A stretch of DNA of 34,250 nt from DATNBU01 sp964476185. Lineage in GTDB: Bacteria > Desulfobacterota > Binatia > UBA1149 > CAITLU01. The first letter of the stretch is position 1, and every line of letters begins with the position of its first letter. Location: contig CAYYZO010000046.1 in the NCBI GenBank assembly GCA_964476185.1, positions 1-34,250 on the forward strand, written 5' to 3'. Both the position numbers and the translations under genes were made by a program. Under the pieces are notes generated by a model, which was not told the DNA's origin, made no database searches, and was given only the letters and a program-made list of their open reading frames with translations. This document shows, one piece after another, positions 1 to 7,543 of the stretch.

Positions 1-1
1 G

Positions 2-388
2 CGGGTCCGCACGTCCGGGTCCGCGGCGGGCGGCGCGGGGAGGCGGCCCGGCGAGCGCGGCAGCGTGCTGCTCGTGACCGTGCTGCTCGCCGTCGCCGCC
101 GCCGCGATGTCCTCGGCGTTGCTGGACAGCGCGCGCGGCGCGGCGCTCGAACTGCGCGCCCGGCGGGACGTGCTGTGCGCACGCTACGCGGCGCTCGGCG
201 GCCTCGCGCTCGGGGCGCCGACCGCGAGCGGCGCGGGCCTCGTCGGCGGCGATGCGAACTCGCTGGTCGTCTCGCGCGTCCTCGCGGCGCCCGGCTGGTG
301 CGTCCTGAGAGCGACCGCCGCCTGCAACGGCGCCGTGCGAACTCTCGAGCGCACGCTCGACGACCCCGCGCTCTGCGCTCCGCCGTGA
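2..388 (+). CDS. PilX-like type IV pilus minor pilin, 5'-truncated by window edge
   Basis: The reading frame is open from base 2 to the TGA at 386-388. The first in-window start codon is a GTG at 65, but the residues just before it (GERGS) followed by LLVTVLLAVAAAA look like the prepilin cleavage region and hydrophobic N-terminal helix of PilX/PilV-type minor pilins. The true start therefore probably lies upstream of the window. After the helix comes a charged stretch (ALELRARRD) and a short, Gly/Ala-rich globular part with a few cysteines, as in small pilin-like proteins. Known for the family: minor pilins are inserted in the inner membrane, processed by prepilin peptidase and prime pilus or pseudopilus assembly. 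It precedes tmk by 78 bp. The family call rests on the N-terminal pattern only; a generic exported protein is the alternative. Confidence 0.5.
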   Translation, partial: RVRTSGSAAGGAGRRPGERGSVLLVTVLLAVAAAAMSSALLDSARGAALELRARRDVLCARYAALGGLALGAPTASGAGLVGGDANSLVVSRVLAAPGWCVLRATAACNGAVRTLERTLDDPALCAPP

Positions 389-466
389 CGCCTCTCGCCC
401 GCTGCGCGGGTGGCGGGCGCCCGCGGGTTGCCCCCGCGCCCGTCAGGCGCAAGACTCCGGGTCCAC

Positions 467-1108
467 ATGCGACTGTTCGTCACGTTCGAAGGCATCGAAG
501 GCTGCGGAAAATCCACGCAGTCGCGCCGCGTGCGCGACTGGCTCACCGAACACGGCCAGGAGGTCGTGCTCACGCGCGAGCCGGGCGGGACCGACGTCAC
601 CGCGGACATCCGCCGGATCCTGGCCGACCCGCAGAGCAGGCTGGACCCGATGGCCGAGCTGATGCTGTTCCTGGCCGACCGCGCGCAGCACGTCGCGAGC
701 GTGATCCGCCCCGCCCTCAACGAGAACAAGGTCGTGCTCTGCGACCGCTACTGCGACTCGACCCTGGCCTATCAGGGCAACGGGCGCGGCCACGACCTGC
801 GCTGGCTCGAGGAGCTGAACACGCGCGCCTCGCACGGCATGGTGCCGAACCTGACCCTGTGGATCGACTGCCCGGTCGACGTCGGCCTCGCGCGCGCGAA
901 CGAGCGTGACGGCGGCCCCGGCGACCGCTTCGAGAGCGAGCCGCGCGAGTTCCACGAGCGCATCCGCTCGGGCTTCGCCGACCTCGCCCGGCGCTTCCCC
1001 GAGCGCATCGTGCGCATCGACAGCGACCGCGATCCGGACGCGGTGGCCGCCGACTGCATTGCCGAGGTCGTCAAGCGGCTCGAGCGGATCGGCGTCCGTT
1101 TCCCGTGA
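467..1108 (+). CDS. tmk: Thymidylate kinase
   Basis: This 213-residue protein phosphorylates dTMP to dTDP with ATP in the cytoplasm, an essential step of dTTP synthesis. It starts with MRLFVTFEGIEGCGKST, whose P-loop covers residues 8-17. The TREPGGT motif is at 36-42 and the substrate-binding DRY motif (CDRYCDSTLAYQG) at 93-95. A LID-like segment with arginines (ANERDGGPGDRFE) follows near residue 145. The P-loop lacks the extra Arg of the eukaryotic-type enzyme, which fits the bacterial type with Arg in the LID. The ATG at 467 was chosen because it gives the canonical N-terminus; the longer frame from 410 adds 19 unrelated residues. The length is normal for the family. It heads the tmk-holB-metG-tatD run and ends 19 bp before holB. 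Confidence 0.96.
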   Translation: MRLFVTFEGIEGCGKSTQSRRVRDWLTEHGQEVVLTREPGGTDVTADIRRILADPQSRLDPMAELMLFLADRAQHVASVIRPALNENKVVLCDRYCDSTLAYQGNGRGHDLRWLEELNTRASHGMVPNLTLWIDCPVDVGLARANERDGGPGDRFESEPREFHERIRSGFADLARRFPERIVRIDSDRDPDAVAADCIAEVVKRLERIGVRFP

Positions 1109-1127
1109 TCGTTCCCCGACTCCAGGC

Positions 1128-2153
1128 ATGAGCGCCATCCGCGAGCCCGTCGGCCACGAAGCGATCCGCGCGATGCTGCGCGGCTACGCCGACGAGCGGG
1201 GTGGAGCGGGCCTCCAGCACGCGTGGCTGTTCGCGGGTCCGGCCGGGGTCGGCAAGTTCCGTGTCGCGCGCTGGTGGGCGTCGGTCCTCAAGTGCCCCGA
1301 GGCCGGCCGCTGCGGCGGCACGTGCGAGAGCTGCAAGCTCGTCGCCGGCGCCGTGCATCCCGACGTCATCGAGGCGCGCCCGGCGCCGAAGAAGAAGAAC
1401 GTGCTGCAGCGGGCCGACGAGGAGATCGAGCGCAAGAGATCGTTCGGCGTCGACGACAGCCGTGCGCTCGTGCAGCGCCTTTCGATGCGAGCGACGAGGC
1501 CCGGCCCGCGAATCGCGATCGTGCAGGAAGCGCACGTGATGACCGTCGAGGCGCAGAACGCGCTGCTGAAGACCCTCGAGGAACCGACCGGCGCGGCCCT
1601 GCTCATCCTGGTCACCGACAACATCGGGGCGATGCTGACGACGGTGCGCTCGCGCTGCCGGCAGCTCACGTTCGGCGTCCTCTCGGAGGACGAGGTCGTC
1701 CGCGCCCTCCAGGGAACGGGCTGGCTGACCTGGGACGACGAGGACACGGCGCGCGCCGCCGCGGCCTGCGCGCGCGGCAGCGTCCAGCGGGCGATGCTGT
1801 TCGACGCCGACGGCCTGGCTGACCGCGAGCAGCTCCTGCTCGCGTGGGAGGCCGCCCGGAAGGACCCTCTGGCCGTCGAGCCGCTCGTCGCGGACCTCGC
1901 TTCGCGCAAGGACACCGGCTACGGCCTCACCGACCTCCTCGAGTGGGAGATGGCCAAGGTCGAGACCGCCCTCGGCCGGCCCGCGCACGAACCGTCGGCG
2001 GAACTCGCCCGCGTTCTCGAGGCCGCCCGCGCCGACGACGCGCGCGCCATGATCGGGCACGCCGACCGCATCCAGCAGGCCATTGGCATGATCGCGCGCA
2101 ACGCGAACACTCGCGCGGTCATTCGCGACCTGTTGTTGAATGTGCGAGCTTGA
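1128..2153 (+). CDS. holB: DNA polymerase III, delta' subunit
   Basis: This 341-residue AAA+ protein is a clamp-loader subunit that helps load the beta sliding clamp on primed DNA. The Walker A-like sequence GPAGVGKF has Phe where ATP-hydrolysing relatives have Ser/Thr, as expected for a delta'-type subunit that does not hydrolyse ATP. Zinc-module cysteines follow (CPEAGRCGGTCESC), then the helix around QNALLKTLEEP and the sensor/arginine-finger motif RSRCR. The ATG at 1128 gives MSAIREPVGHEAI, the usual start of the family, and excludes 74 upstream residues that are a shadow of tmk. It lies between tmk and metG, a common bacterial gene order, and ends 7 bp before metG, so co-transcription is likely. 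An unusual acidic/Lys-rich insert (APKKKNVLQRADEEIERK) follows the zinc module. Confidence 0.92.
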   Translation: MSAIREPVGHEAIRAMLRGYADERGGAGLQHAWLFAGPAGVGKFRVARWWASVLKCPEAGRCGGTCESCKLVAGAVHPDVIEARPAPKKKNVLQRADEEIERKRSFGVDDSRALVQRLSMRATRPGPRIAIVQEAHVMTVEAQNALLKTLEEPTGAALLILVTDNIGAMLTTVRSRCRQLTFGVLSEDEVVRALQGTGWLTWDDEDTARAAAACARGSVQRAMLFDADGLADREQLLLAWEAARKDPLAVEPLVADLASRKDTGYGLTDLLEWEMAKVETALGRPAHEPSAELARVLEAARADDARAMIGHADRIQQAIGMIARNANTRAVIRDLLLNVRA

Positions 2154-2160
2154 CCGACCG

Positions 2161-3705
2161 ATGGCCGACCGAGTCCACCTGACCACCCCGCTGTACTACG
2201 TGAACGCCGAGCCGCACCTCGGCCACACCTACACGACCGTCGTCGTGGACGCGGCCGCGCGTTTCCACCGCTCGATGGGTCGAGACGTGTTCTTCCTCAC
2301 GGGCACCGACGAGCACGGCGACAAGATCGCGCAGGCCGCCGAGGCCAAGGGCACCGACCCGCGCGCCTATGCCGACCGGGTTTCCGGCCTGTTCCGCTCG
2401 ACCTGGGACACGTGCGGGATCTCCTACGACCACTTCGTGCGGACCACCGACGGCTACCACGTGGAGTTCGTGCAGAAGATGCTGCAGACGATCCACGACG
2501 CCGGCGACATCTACTTCGGCGAGTACGGCGGCAAGTACTGCTACGGCTGCGAGCGCTTCTACGCCGACCGCGAGCTGGTCGGCGGCAAGTGCCCCGACCA
2601 CGAGACCGAGCCCGCGTACATCAGCGAGAAGAACTACTTCTTCCGCATGGGGCGCTGGCAGCAACGACTGCTCGACCACCTCGAAGCCAACCCGGACATG
2701 ATCACTCCCGCCGGCTACCGCAACGAGGTCATGGGCCTACTGCGCGAGCCGCTCGAGGACCTGTGCATCTCCCGGCCGAAGTCGCGCCTGACCTGGGGCA
2801 TCGAGCTTCCGTTCGACCGCGACTACGTGACCTACGTCTGGTTCGACGCCCTGGTGAACTACGTGAGCGCGCTCGCGCACGCGAGGGGCGAGGCCTGGCG
2901 CGACTACTGGGCGAACGCGCACCACTTCGTCGCCAAGGACATCCTCAAGCCCCACTCCGTGTTCTGGCCCACCATGCTGATGGCGGCCGGAATCCCGGTG
3001 TACCGGCAGCTCCACGTGCACGGCTACTGGAACATGGGCGAGTCGAAGATGTCGAAATCGCTCGGCAACGTGATCCGTCCGCTGGAGATGCGCGAGCGCT
3101 TCGGCATGGACGGCTTCCGCTACTTCCTGCTGCGCGAGATGGCGTTCGGCAACGACGCCGCGTTCACCGAGGACGCGTTCATCACGCGCTTCAACGCCGA
3201 CCTGTCGAACGGCATCGGCAACCTCGTCAGCCGCGTGCTCGCGATGTCGCACAAGTACTTCGAGGGCGTCGTGCAGCCGATCGGACCGGCGACGCTGCGG
3301 GACGCCGACACCGCGCTCGAGGCGTTCTTCGCCGAGGCCGAGCCGCGCGCGATCGAGGCGTACGAGAACAGCCAGTTCCACGTCGCGCTCGAGGAGATCT
3401 GGAAGGCCGTGGCCGCGTGCGACAAGTACATAGTCGAGATGGCGCCGTTCAAGCTGTGGAAGCAGGACGACCAGAAGCCCCGCGTCGGCGCGATCCTGCA
3501 CGTGCTCTGCGATGCGCTGCGCCACCTCGCGCGGCTGATCGAGCCCGCGATGCCGGAGACGTCCGCGAAGATCGCGACGATGCTCGCGGCGGAACCGGGC
3601 CGCCTCGCCGACCCGGCGCCCCCGTGGCGGATGACCTACCGCGAGGGGCACGCGGTCCAGGCGCCGGAGCCGCTGTTCCCGCGCGTGGAGATCCCGAAGT
3701 CGTGA
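2161..3705 (+). CDS. metG: Methionyl-tRNA synthetase
   Basis: This 514-residue class I aminoacyl-tRNA synthetase charges tRNA-Met with methionine in the cytoplasm. The HIGH-type motif is HLGH at residues 19-22 and the second signature, KMSKS, is at 296-300. Between them is the connective peptide with one Cys-rich knuckle (CYGC then CPDH), a reduced zinc site. The anticodon-binding helical domain fills the C-terminal half. The protein stops near residue 514 with no C-terminal EMAP/tRNA-binding dimerisation domain, so it is the short form. The ATG at 2161 begins MADRVHLTTPLYYVNAEPH, the canonical start; the GTG at 2140 would overlap the end of holB and adds nothing conserved. Its stop overlaps the tatD start by 4 bp (GTGA). 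Confidence 0.97.
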   Translation: MADRVHLTTPLYYVNAEPHLGHTYTTVVVDAAARFHRSMGRDVFFLTGTDEHGDKIAQAAEAKGTDPRAYADRVSGLFRSTWDTCGISYDHFVRTTDGYHVEFVQKMLQTIHDAGDIYFGEYGGKYCYGCERFYADRELVGGKCPDHETEPAYISEKNYFFRMGRWQQRLLDHLEANPDMITPAGYRNEVMGLLREPLEDLCISRPKSRLTWGIELPFDRDYVTYVWFDALVNYVSALAHARGEAWRDYWANAHHFVAKDILKPHSVFWPTMLMAAGIPVYRQLHVHGYWNMGESKMSKSLGNVIRPLEMRERFGMDGFRYFLLREMAFGNDAAFTEDAFITRFNADLSNGIGNLVSRVLAMSHKYFEGVVQPIGPATLRDADTALEAFFAEAEPRAIEAYENSQFHVALEEIWKAVAACDKYIVEMAPFKLWKQDDQKPRVGAILHVLCDALRHLARLIEPAMPETSAKIATMLAAEPGRLADPAPPWRMTYREGHAVQAPEPLFPRVEIPKS

Positions 3706-4493
3706 GCGCGCCCGGCCTCGTCGACACGCACTGCCACCTCACCGACTCGCGCTTCGCCGACGACCTCGACGCGGTGATCGGTCGCGCCCGCGAAGCCGGC
3801 CTCACGCACATCGTCGCCGTCGGCGGCGGCGGCCCGATCGAGGACTGCGAGCGCGCGCTGGAGCTCGTGCGGCGGCACCCGTCGTGGATGCGCTCGACCG
3901 CCGGCATCCACCCGCACGACGCGAAGAACTTCGACGAGGCGACCGAGGCGCGCGTCGCCGCGCTGCTCGCCGAGCCCGAGTGCACGGCCGTCGGCGAGAC
4001 GGGTCTGGACTACTACTACAACCACAGCCCGGCCGACGTGCAGCGCGACGCGCTCGCGCGCCACGTCGCGCTCGCGCGACGCTTCGACAAGCCGATCGTG
4101 CTGCACTGCCGGGACGCCGAGAAGGACCTGCGCGAAGTGCTGTCGTCGGAAGCGCCCGGCGGGCTGCGCGGCGTCGTCCACTGCTTCACCGGAAGCTACG
4201 AGGACGCGAAGTGGGCGATCGACTTCGGCCTGGTCATCTCGTTCTCGGGGATCCTGACGTTCCCGAAGTCCGAGGCGATGCGCGAGACCGCCGCCCGGCT
4301 CCCGCTCGACCGGCTGATGGTCGAGACCGACTCGCCGTACCTCGCGCCGGCGCCGCACCGCGGGAAGCGCAACGAGCCCGCGTTCGTCGCACACGTGGCC
4401 GGGAAGCTCGCGGAAGTGCACGGCGTTCCGGTCGAACGCGTGCACGAGGCGACGGGAAGCGTGGCGGCGGAGGTGTTCGGGTTGGGATCGTAG
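3702..4493 (+). CDS. tatD: TatD-family metal-dependent hydrolase (deoxyribonuclease)
   Basis: This is a 263-residue TIM-barrel hydrolase of the amidohydrolase superfamily; family members act as metal-dependent 3'-5' exonucleases in DNA repair or RNA quality control. The metal-binding motif DTHCHL is at residues 8-13. The other signatures follow in order: GIHPHD, GETGLDYYYNHSP with the metal-bridging Glu, LHCRDA, VHCFTGS and the terminal METDSPYLAP. The length is usual for the family. The GTG start at 3702 lies inside the metG stop (GTGA), the expected translational coupling for the metG-tatD pair, and directly gives the conserved N-terminus. The next gene is 215 bp away beyond a strong hairpin, so tatD probably ends the operon. 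Confidence 0.95.
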   Translation: MSAPGLVDTHCHLTDSRFADDLDAVIGRAREAGLTHIVAVGGGGPIEDCERALELVRRHPSWMRSTAGIHPHDAKNFDEATEARVAALLAEPECTAVGETGLDYYYNHSPADVQRDALARHVALARRFDKPIVLHCRDAEKDLREVLSSEAPGGLRGVVHCFTGSYEDAKWAIDFGLVISFSGILTFPKSEAMRETAARLPLDRLMVETDSPYLAPAPHRGKRNEPAFVAHVAGKLAEVHGVPVERVHEATGSVAAEVFGLGS

Positions 4494-4562
4494 GCTTCGT
4501 GGCGAAGGCCCCCGATCTGCAGCCCCCCGCGCCGTGTCCTCCCGCGCGCGCATCGCGGCACG

Positions 4563-4606
4563 CGTCGTGCGTGCGACGGCCTCCCGGCCGTGTCGCACGC
4601 ACGACG
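4563..4606. terminator. Long hairpin downstream of tatD, terminator-like but without a T tract
   Basis: CGTCGTGCGTGCGA (4563-4576) pairs perfectly with TCGCACGCACGACG (4593-4606). Inside it, CGGCC (4577-4581) pairs with GGCCG (4586-4590) around the loop TCCC, and TG at 4591-4592 is bulged. That is 19 bp of stem. It lies 70 bp after the tatD stop. No T run follows on either strand, so intrinsic termination is not established; an RNA-processing or regulatory hairpin is possible. Confidence 0.5.
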
Positions 4607-4608
4607 GC

Positions 4609-4637
4609 ACGTTAGCCTCGTTACGCCCTGCTAACGT
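4609..4637. promoter_or_regulatory. Perfect 8-bp inverted repeat upstream of the 124-residue gene
   Basis: ACGTTAGC (4609-4616) and GCTAACGT (4630-4637) are exact reverse complements separated by 13 bp. The right arm ends 71 bp before the ATG at 4709. The position and comparatively A+T-rich arms suit an operator or promoter-proximal dyad for that gene. It begins 2 bp after the hairpin at 4563-4606, so the two may instead form one structured element. No promoter boxes could be assigned with confidence. Confidence 0.35.
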
Positions 4638-4708
4638 CCAGGCGGCCGAAGCCCGATCAGACGACAGCCACCGGCACGCTCGCCCCGAGCCGGGCAAGGA
4701 GCAGCACC

Positions 4709-5083
4709 ATGACGACAAGGAAACCCCGACCCACCGAATGGCGCAGGCGCTTCGACGCATCGACGGGCGGACCGCTGCACGAACTCGCGCTTCTGGCGAA
4801 CAAGCCCAACGACCAGCAGGCGAAGGACCTTCGCTGGAAGCTCATCAAGAAGGGAGAGTTCAACTCCACGCTCGACAAGCTGATCGAGGCCGGTGCGACC
4901 ACCGAACTGACGGACGAGGAACGCGCCTACTGCGAAGGCTGGGCCATGTACGCGCGTCAGCAGCTCGACCCGACGAAACCTGCCGACGACGAGAAGCTGG
5001 TCGATGCCATCAACGACGCCATCAAGGGACACAGCGGATCGTTCGACGGCCTCTCCGAAGGCATTGAGAAGTTGTCCGGCTGA
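4709..5083 (+). CDS. Hypothetical protein, 124 residues
   Basis: I do not recognise a family. The ATG is preceded by AAGGAG at 4696-4701 with a 7-base spacer, a good ribosome binding site in DNA where such sites are not guaranteed, which supports real translation. The product is soluble and charged, with no signal peptide or membrane helix. It opens with a basic segment (MTTRKPRPTEWRRRF) and continues with predicted helices (NKPNDQQAKDLRWKLIKKG, then TELTDEERAYCEGWAMYARQQ). There is one cysteine and no metal or nucleotide motif. It stands alone between tatD and a divergence of function downstream, with an inverted repeat upstream that may control it. Size and composition would suit a small regulatory or structural protein, but no function can be assigned. 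Confidence 0.75.
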   Translation: MTTRKPRPTEWRRRFDASTGGPLHELALLANKPNDQQAKDLRWKLIKKGEFNSTLDKLIEAGATTELTDEERAYCEGWAMYARQQLDPTKPADDEKLVDAINDAIKGHSGSFDGLSEGIEKLSG

Positions 5084-5319
5084 TCCGGCAGCCTTCGATG
5101 TCGCGCGCGTGATCCGCGAGTCCGCACGTGGACTTCGTGGCCCGGCGTCGCGCTCCCGCCCATCGCACCTTCTTCCGCCCGGTCCGCAGCCGCCGCCGCG
5201 GCTCCTGACCGTCCTGTCGGCATGGTCGGTCGCGACGCACCTTCTGCGAGGCCGGTTCGCGGCATGGGGATTGCTCCGTTTCACGGGACGACGATTCCGT
5301 AACGAGCGAGGTGCCGCCG

Positions 5320-7050
5320 ATGCCGCACGGCCAGGACGAGATCGAGACCAGGATCGAGTCGTTGGCAGCAGAGCTTTCCGAACTCCGGATTCGCGTCCGG
5401 CAGCTCGAAGAGGACCGGACCACCCGCACCGCCGTTGCCAGACCTGCGACTCCCGCGCAGCAGGCCTTCCCATCGTTGAATACGATCGCCCCCGCCGAGG
5501 TGGTGCGCCTGGCCGGTCGGACGTTCGTGATCCTCGGCGGCGCGTTCCTGCTGAGGGCGGTCAGCGCGGCCGCGCTGCTCCCCGACGTCACCGGACCAGT
5601 ACTGGGCCTTCTCTACGCAGCGTGGTGGATGAGGATGGCTGATCGCAGCGTCGGCGCCGCCGTTCGACTCGACGGCTTCTTCCACGGGCTGACCGCCATC
5701 GTGATCGCCAACCCGTTGCTGGGGGAGGCGACCGCGCGATTCGGCCTCCTGCCGGACGCGGTGACCATCCTCGCCGTCCTCGCGTTCCTCTGCGGCGGCC
5801 TCGCCGTCGCGACGCGACGCGACCTGCGCCACCTCGCCTGGGTCGCGGTGCTCTCCGCGCTCGCGACGACGGTTGCGCTGTTCGCGACGACGCGCGAGTT
5901 CGCCGTGTACGGCGGCGCTCTCGTCGCGATCATCGCGATCGTCGAGGCGTTCACGTTCGGCGGCCGCTGGACCAGCCTGCGCTGGGCTCCGGCCGTCACG
6001 ATCAACCTGTCGCTGCTGGTGCTCGCGATGCTCGTGACGCGACCGCGGATGTCGGCCGAGCTCGTCGCGCAGCTGCACCCCGCCGGGATCGTCGCCGTCT
6101 CGCTGGCCGCCCCGGCCGTCTACCTCGTCTGCGTCGCGGCGACGACGATCCTGCGCCGGAAGAAGATCTCCGCGTTCGAGATCGGCGAAGTCGCCGCGTC
6201 GATGCTCCTCGGGATCGGCACTGCCGTCGTGACGATGTCGTACCACGGAGGCGACCCCCGCATCATCGCCGCCGCCATCACGGCGCTCGGCGCGACGTGC
6301 TACGCGGTGGCGCTCCGCTCCATCGACGCCGCGGAACATCCCGCGAGGAACTTCTACGCCTACACGACCTTCGCCGGCGTGCTGGTCGGCGTGGGGACCA
6401 CGCTGCTGCTGGATGGGCCGCAGCTTGCTCTCGCCTGGCTGGGACTGGCGCTGTCCGGGATCGCGCTCGGAGTCGCCCTCGCACGGAACACGCTGCGACT
6501 CCACGGCGCGATGTACCTCGGCGCGGCCTTCGCCTCATCCGGACTCGCGGCCACCGGCGCGCACGGCCTCGTCGGCCCGCTCGATTCGCTGCTGCCGCGC
6601 CCCGCGCCGGTGGAGCTCGCGATCGCGGCGGGCAGCCTCGGCGCCTACGTCCTCCTGGTCCGTCACCGCGTGCAGGAAGGGGCCCACTGGTCGAGCCACG
6701 TGCCGCGCCTGATCGTAGCCGCGGTTTCGTTCTGGATCGCGGCCGGGCTCACCGCGCCGTGGTTGACGGCCGGCCTGCTCGCGATCGCCGGGGACCTCCC
6801 CCGCGAGGCGTGGCTGGCCACGGTTCGAACCTGCGTGTTGTCGTCATTGATCGCAGCGCTTGCGTGGGCAGGGCGTCGCTATCGCCTCGAGGATCACGTC
6901 TGGCTGGTCTTTCCGCTCCTTCTCGCGACCGGCGCGCGCCTCGCGTGGGAAGACCTCGCTTACGGTGGGCCGATCAACCTGTTCCTCGCGCTGGCGTTCT
7001 ACGGCGGTGCGCTGATCGCGACGTCGCGCCTGCTGCGAAAGGAAACCTGA
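5320..7050 (+). CDS. DUF2339-like polytopic membrane protein with N-terminal coiled coil
   Basis: This 576-residue protein begins with a short amphipathic coiled coil (ETRIESLAAELSELRIRVRQ) and a variable linker. RLAGRTFVILGGAFLLRAVS then starts a long series of hydrophobic segments, roughly sixteen or more, continuing to the C-terminus. This plan (coiled coil, then the GGAFLLR-type first helix, then many membrane spans) is that of the DUF2339 family of uncharacterised inner-membrane proteins. The ATG at 5320 follows GAGCGAGG by about 9 bases; an in-frame GTG at 5311 would add three residues and cannot be excluded. The gene is monocistronic in appearance and faces the cytochrome operon tail to tail. 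The membrane location is well supported by hydrophobicity, the family assignment moderately, and the function is unknown. Confidence 0.8.
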   Translation: MPHGQDEIETRIESLAAELSELRIRVRQLEEDRTTRTAVARPATPAQQAFPSLNTIAPAEVVRLAGRTFVILGGAFLLRAVSAAALLPDVTGPVLGLLYAAWWMRMADRSVGAAVRLDGFFHGLTAIVIANPLLGEATARFGLLPDAVTILAVLAFLCGGLAVATRRDLRHLAWVAVLSALATTVALFATTREFAVYGGALVAIIAIVEAFTFGGRWTSLRWAPAVTINLSLLVLAMLVTRPRMSAELVAQLHPAGIVAVSLAAPAVYLVCVAATTILRRKKISAFEIGEVAASMLLGIGTAVVTMSYHGGDPRIIAAAITALGATCYAVALRSIDAAEHPARNFYAYTTFAGVLVGVGTTLLLDGPQLALAWLGLALSGIALGVALARNTLRLHGAMYLGAAFASSGLAATGAHGLVGPLDSLLPRPAPVELAIAAGSLGAYVLLVRHRVQEGAHWSSHVPRLIVAAVSFWIAAGLTAPWLTAGLLAIAGDLPREAWLATVRTCVLSSLIAALAWAGRRYRLEDHVWLVFPLLLATGARLAWEDLAYGGPINLFLALAFYGGALIATSRLLRKET

Positions 7051-7054
7051 GCGG

Positions 7055-7107
7055 GTTCCGCCTGCGCCGCCGGGGCGGAACGGGCGGGGCCGACCACGGC
7101 GCCCCGC
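7055..7107. terminator. Two tandem hairpins between convergent genes
   Basis: GTTCCGCC (7055-7062) pairs with GGCGGAAC (7074-7081), and immediately after it GCGGGGC (7084-7090) pairs with GCCCCGC (7101-7107); both stems are perfect. They fill the 75-bp space between the convergent membrane-protein and cytochrome genes, where a bidirectional terminator would sit. There is no T tract, so the terminator call is positional. Confidence 0.45.
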
Positions 7108-7125
7108 TCCGTTCCCGCAGTCGCT

Positions 7126-7473
7126 TCACTTCAGCGCGATCACCCAGTCGACGAGGGCGGCGATCTCTTCGGCGCTCAGCTTCTCGCCGAAGGGTTTCAT
7201 GCGCTCCTTGCCGGTCTTCTCGTCCTTGATTCCCTCCGCGACGCTCTTGATCATGCGATCGCGCTTGAACTCCGCGCGGACAGCGGGGTCGGTCAGGTCC
7301 TTCACTTCCTTCTGCTTGCCGGCCTTCGTGTCGCCCTTCGCGTCCTTGCCGTGGCAGGTCTGGCAGTTCTTGGACCACAACGTGGTCACGTCGGGCCCGG
7401 CGACCGCGGGCGAAGAAACCGCCCCGGCCAGCACTACGGCCGTGATCAGCGAGAGCGTGGTGGATGTTTTCAT
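7126..7473 (-). CDS. Small class I-type monoheme cytochrome c
   Basis: This 115-residue exported protein is a periplasmic electron carrier. It has a signal peptide (MKTSTTLSLITAVVLAGAVSSPAVA), one heme attachment motif CQTCH, and a downstream Met in the segment RMKPFGEKLS that is the likely second axial ligand. The C-terminal helix (AEEIAALVDWVIAL) is typical of class I cytochromes c. The start at 7473 is set by AAGGAGG lying 10 bases upstream on the minus strand; the longer frame to 7557 adds 28 residues that are not a signal peptide. It is the last gene of the Rieske/cytochrome b/nonaheme operon, 70 bp downstream of the nonaheme gene. It is therefore a natural candidate for the soluble electron acceptor of that complex; this pairing is inferred from context. 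Confidence 0.9.
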   Translation of the reverse strand: MKTSTTLSLITAVVLAGAVSSPAVAGPDVTTLWSKNCQTCHGKDAKGDTKAGKQKEVKDLTDPAVRAEFKRDRMIKSVAEGIKDEKTGKERMKPFGEKLSAEEIAALVDWVIALK

Positions 7474-7543
7474 GGGAAAGGACCCTCCTTGGTCTTTGGC
7501 TGCATCGTTCCCGGCCATCGCGGCACCGTCATTCCCGGCGCGC

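Noticed and set aside
65..388. GTG at 65 as the true start of the pilin-like gene
   Set aside because: It would remove the residues that form the prepilin cleavage region; the frame is open to the window edge, so the start is more likely upstream.
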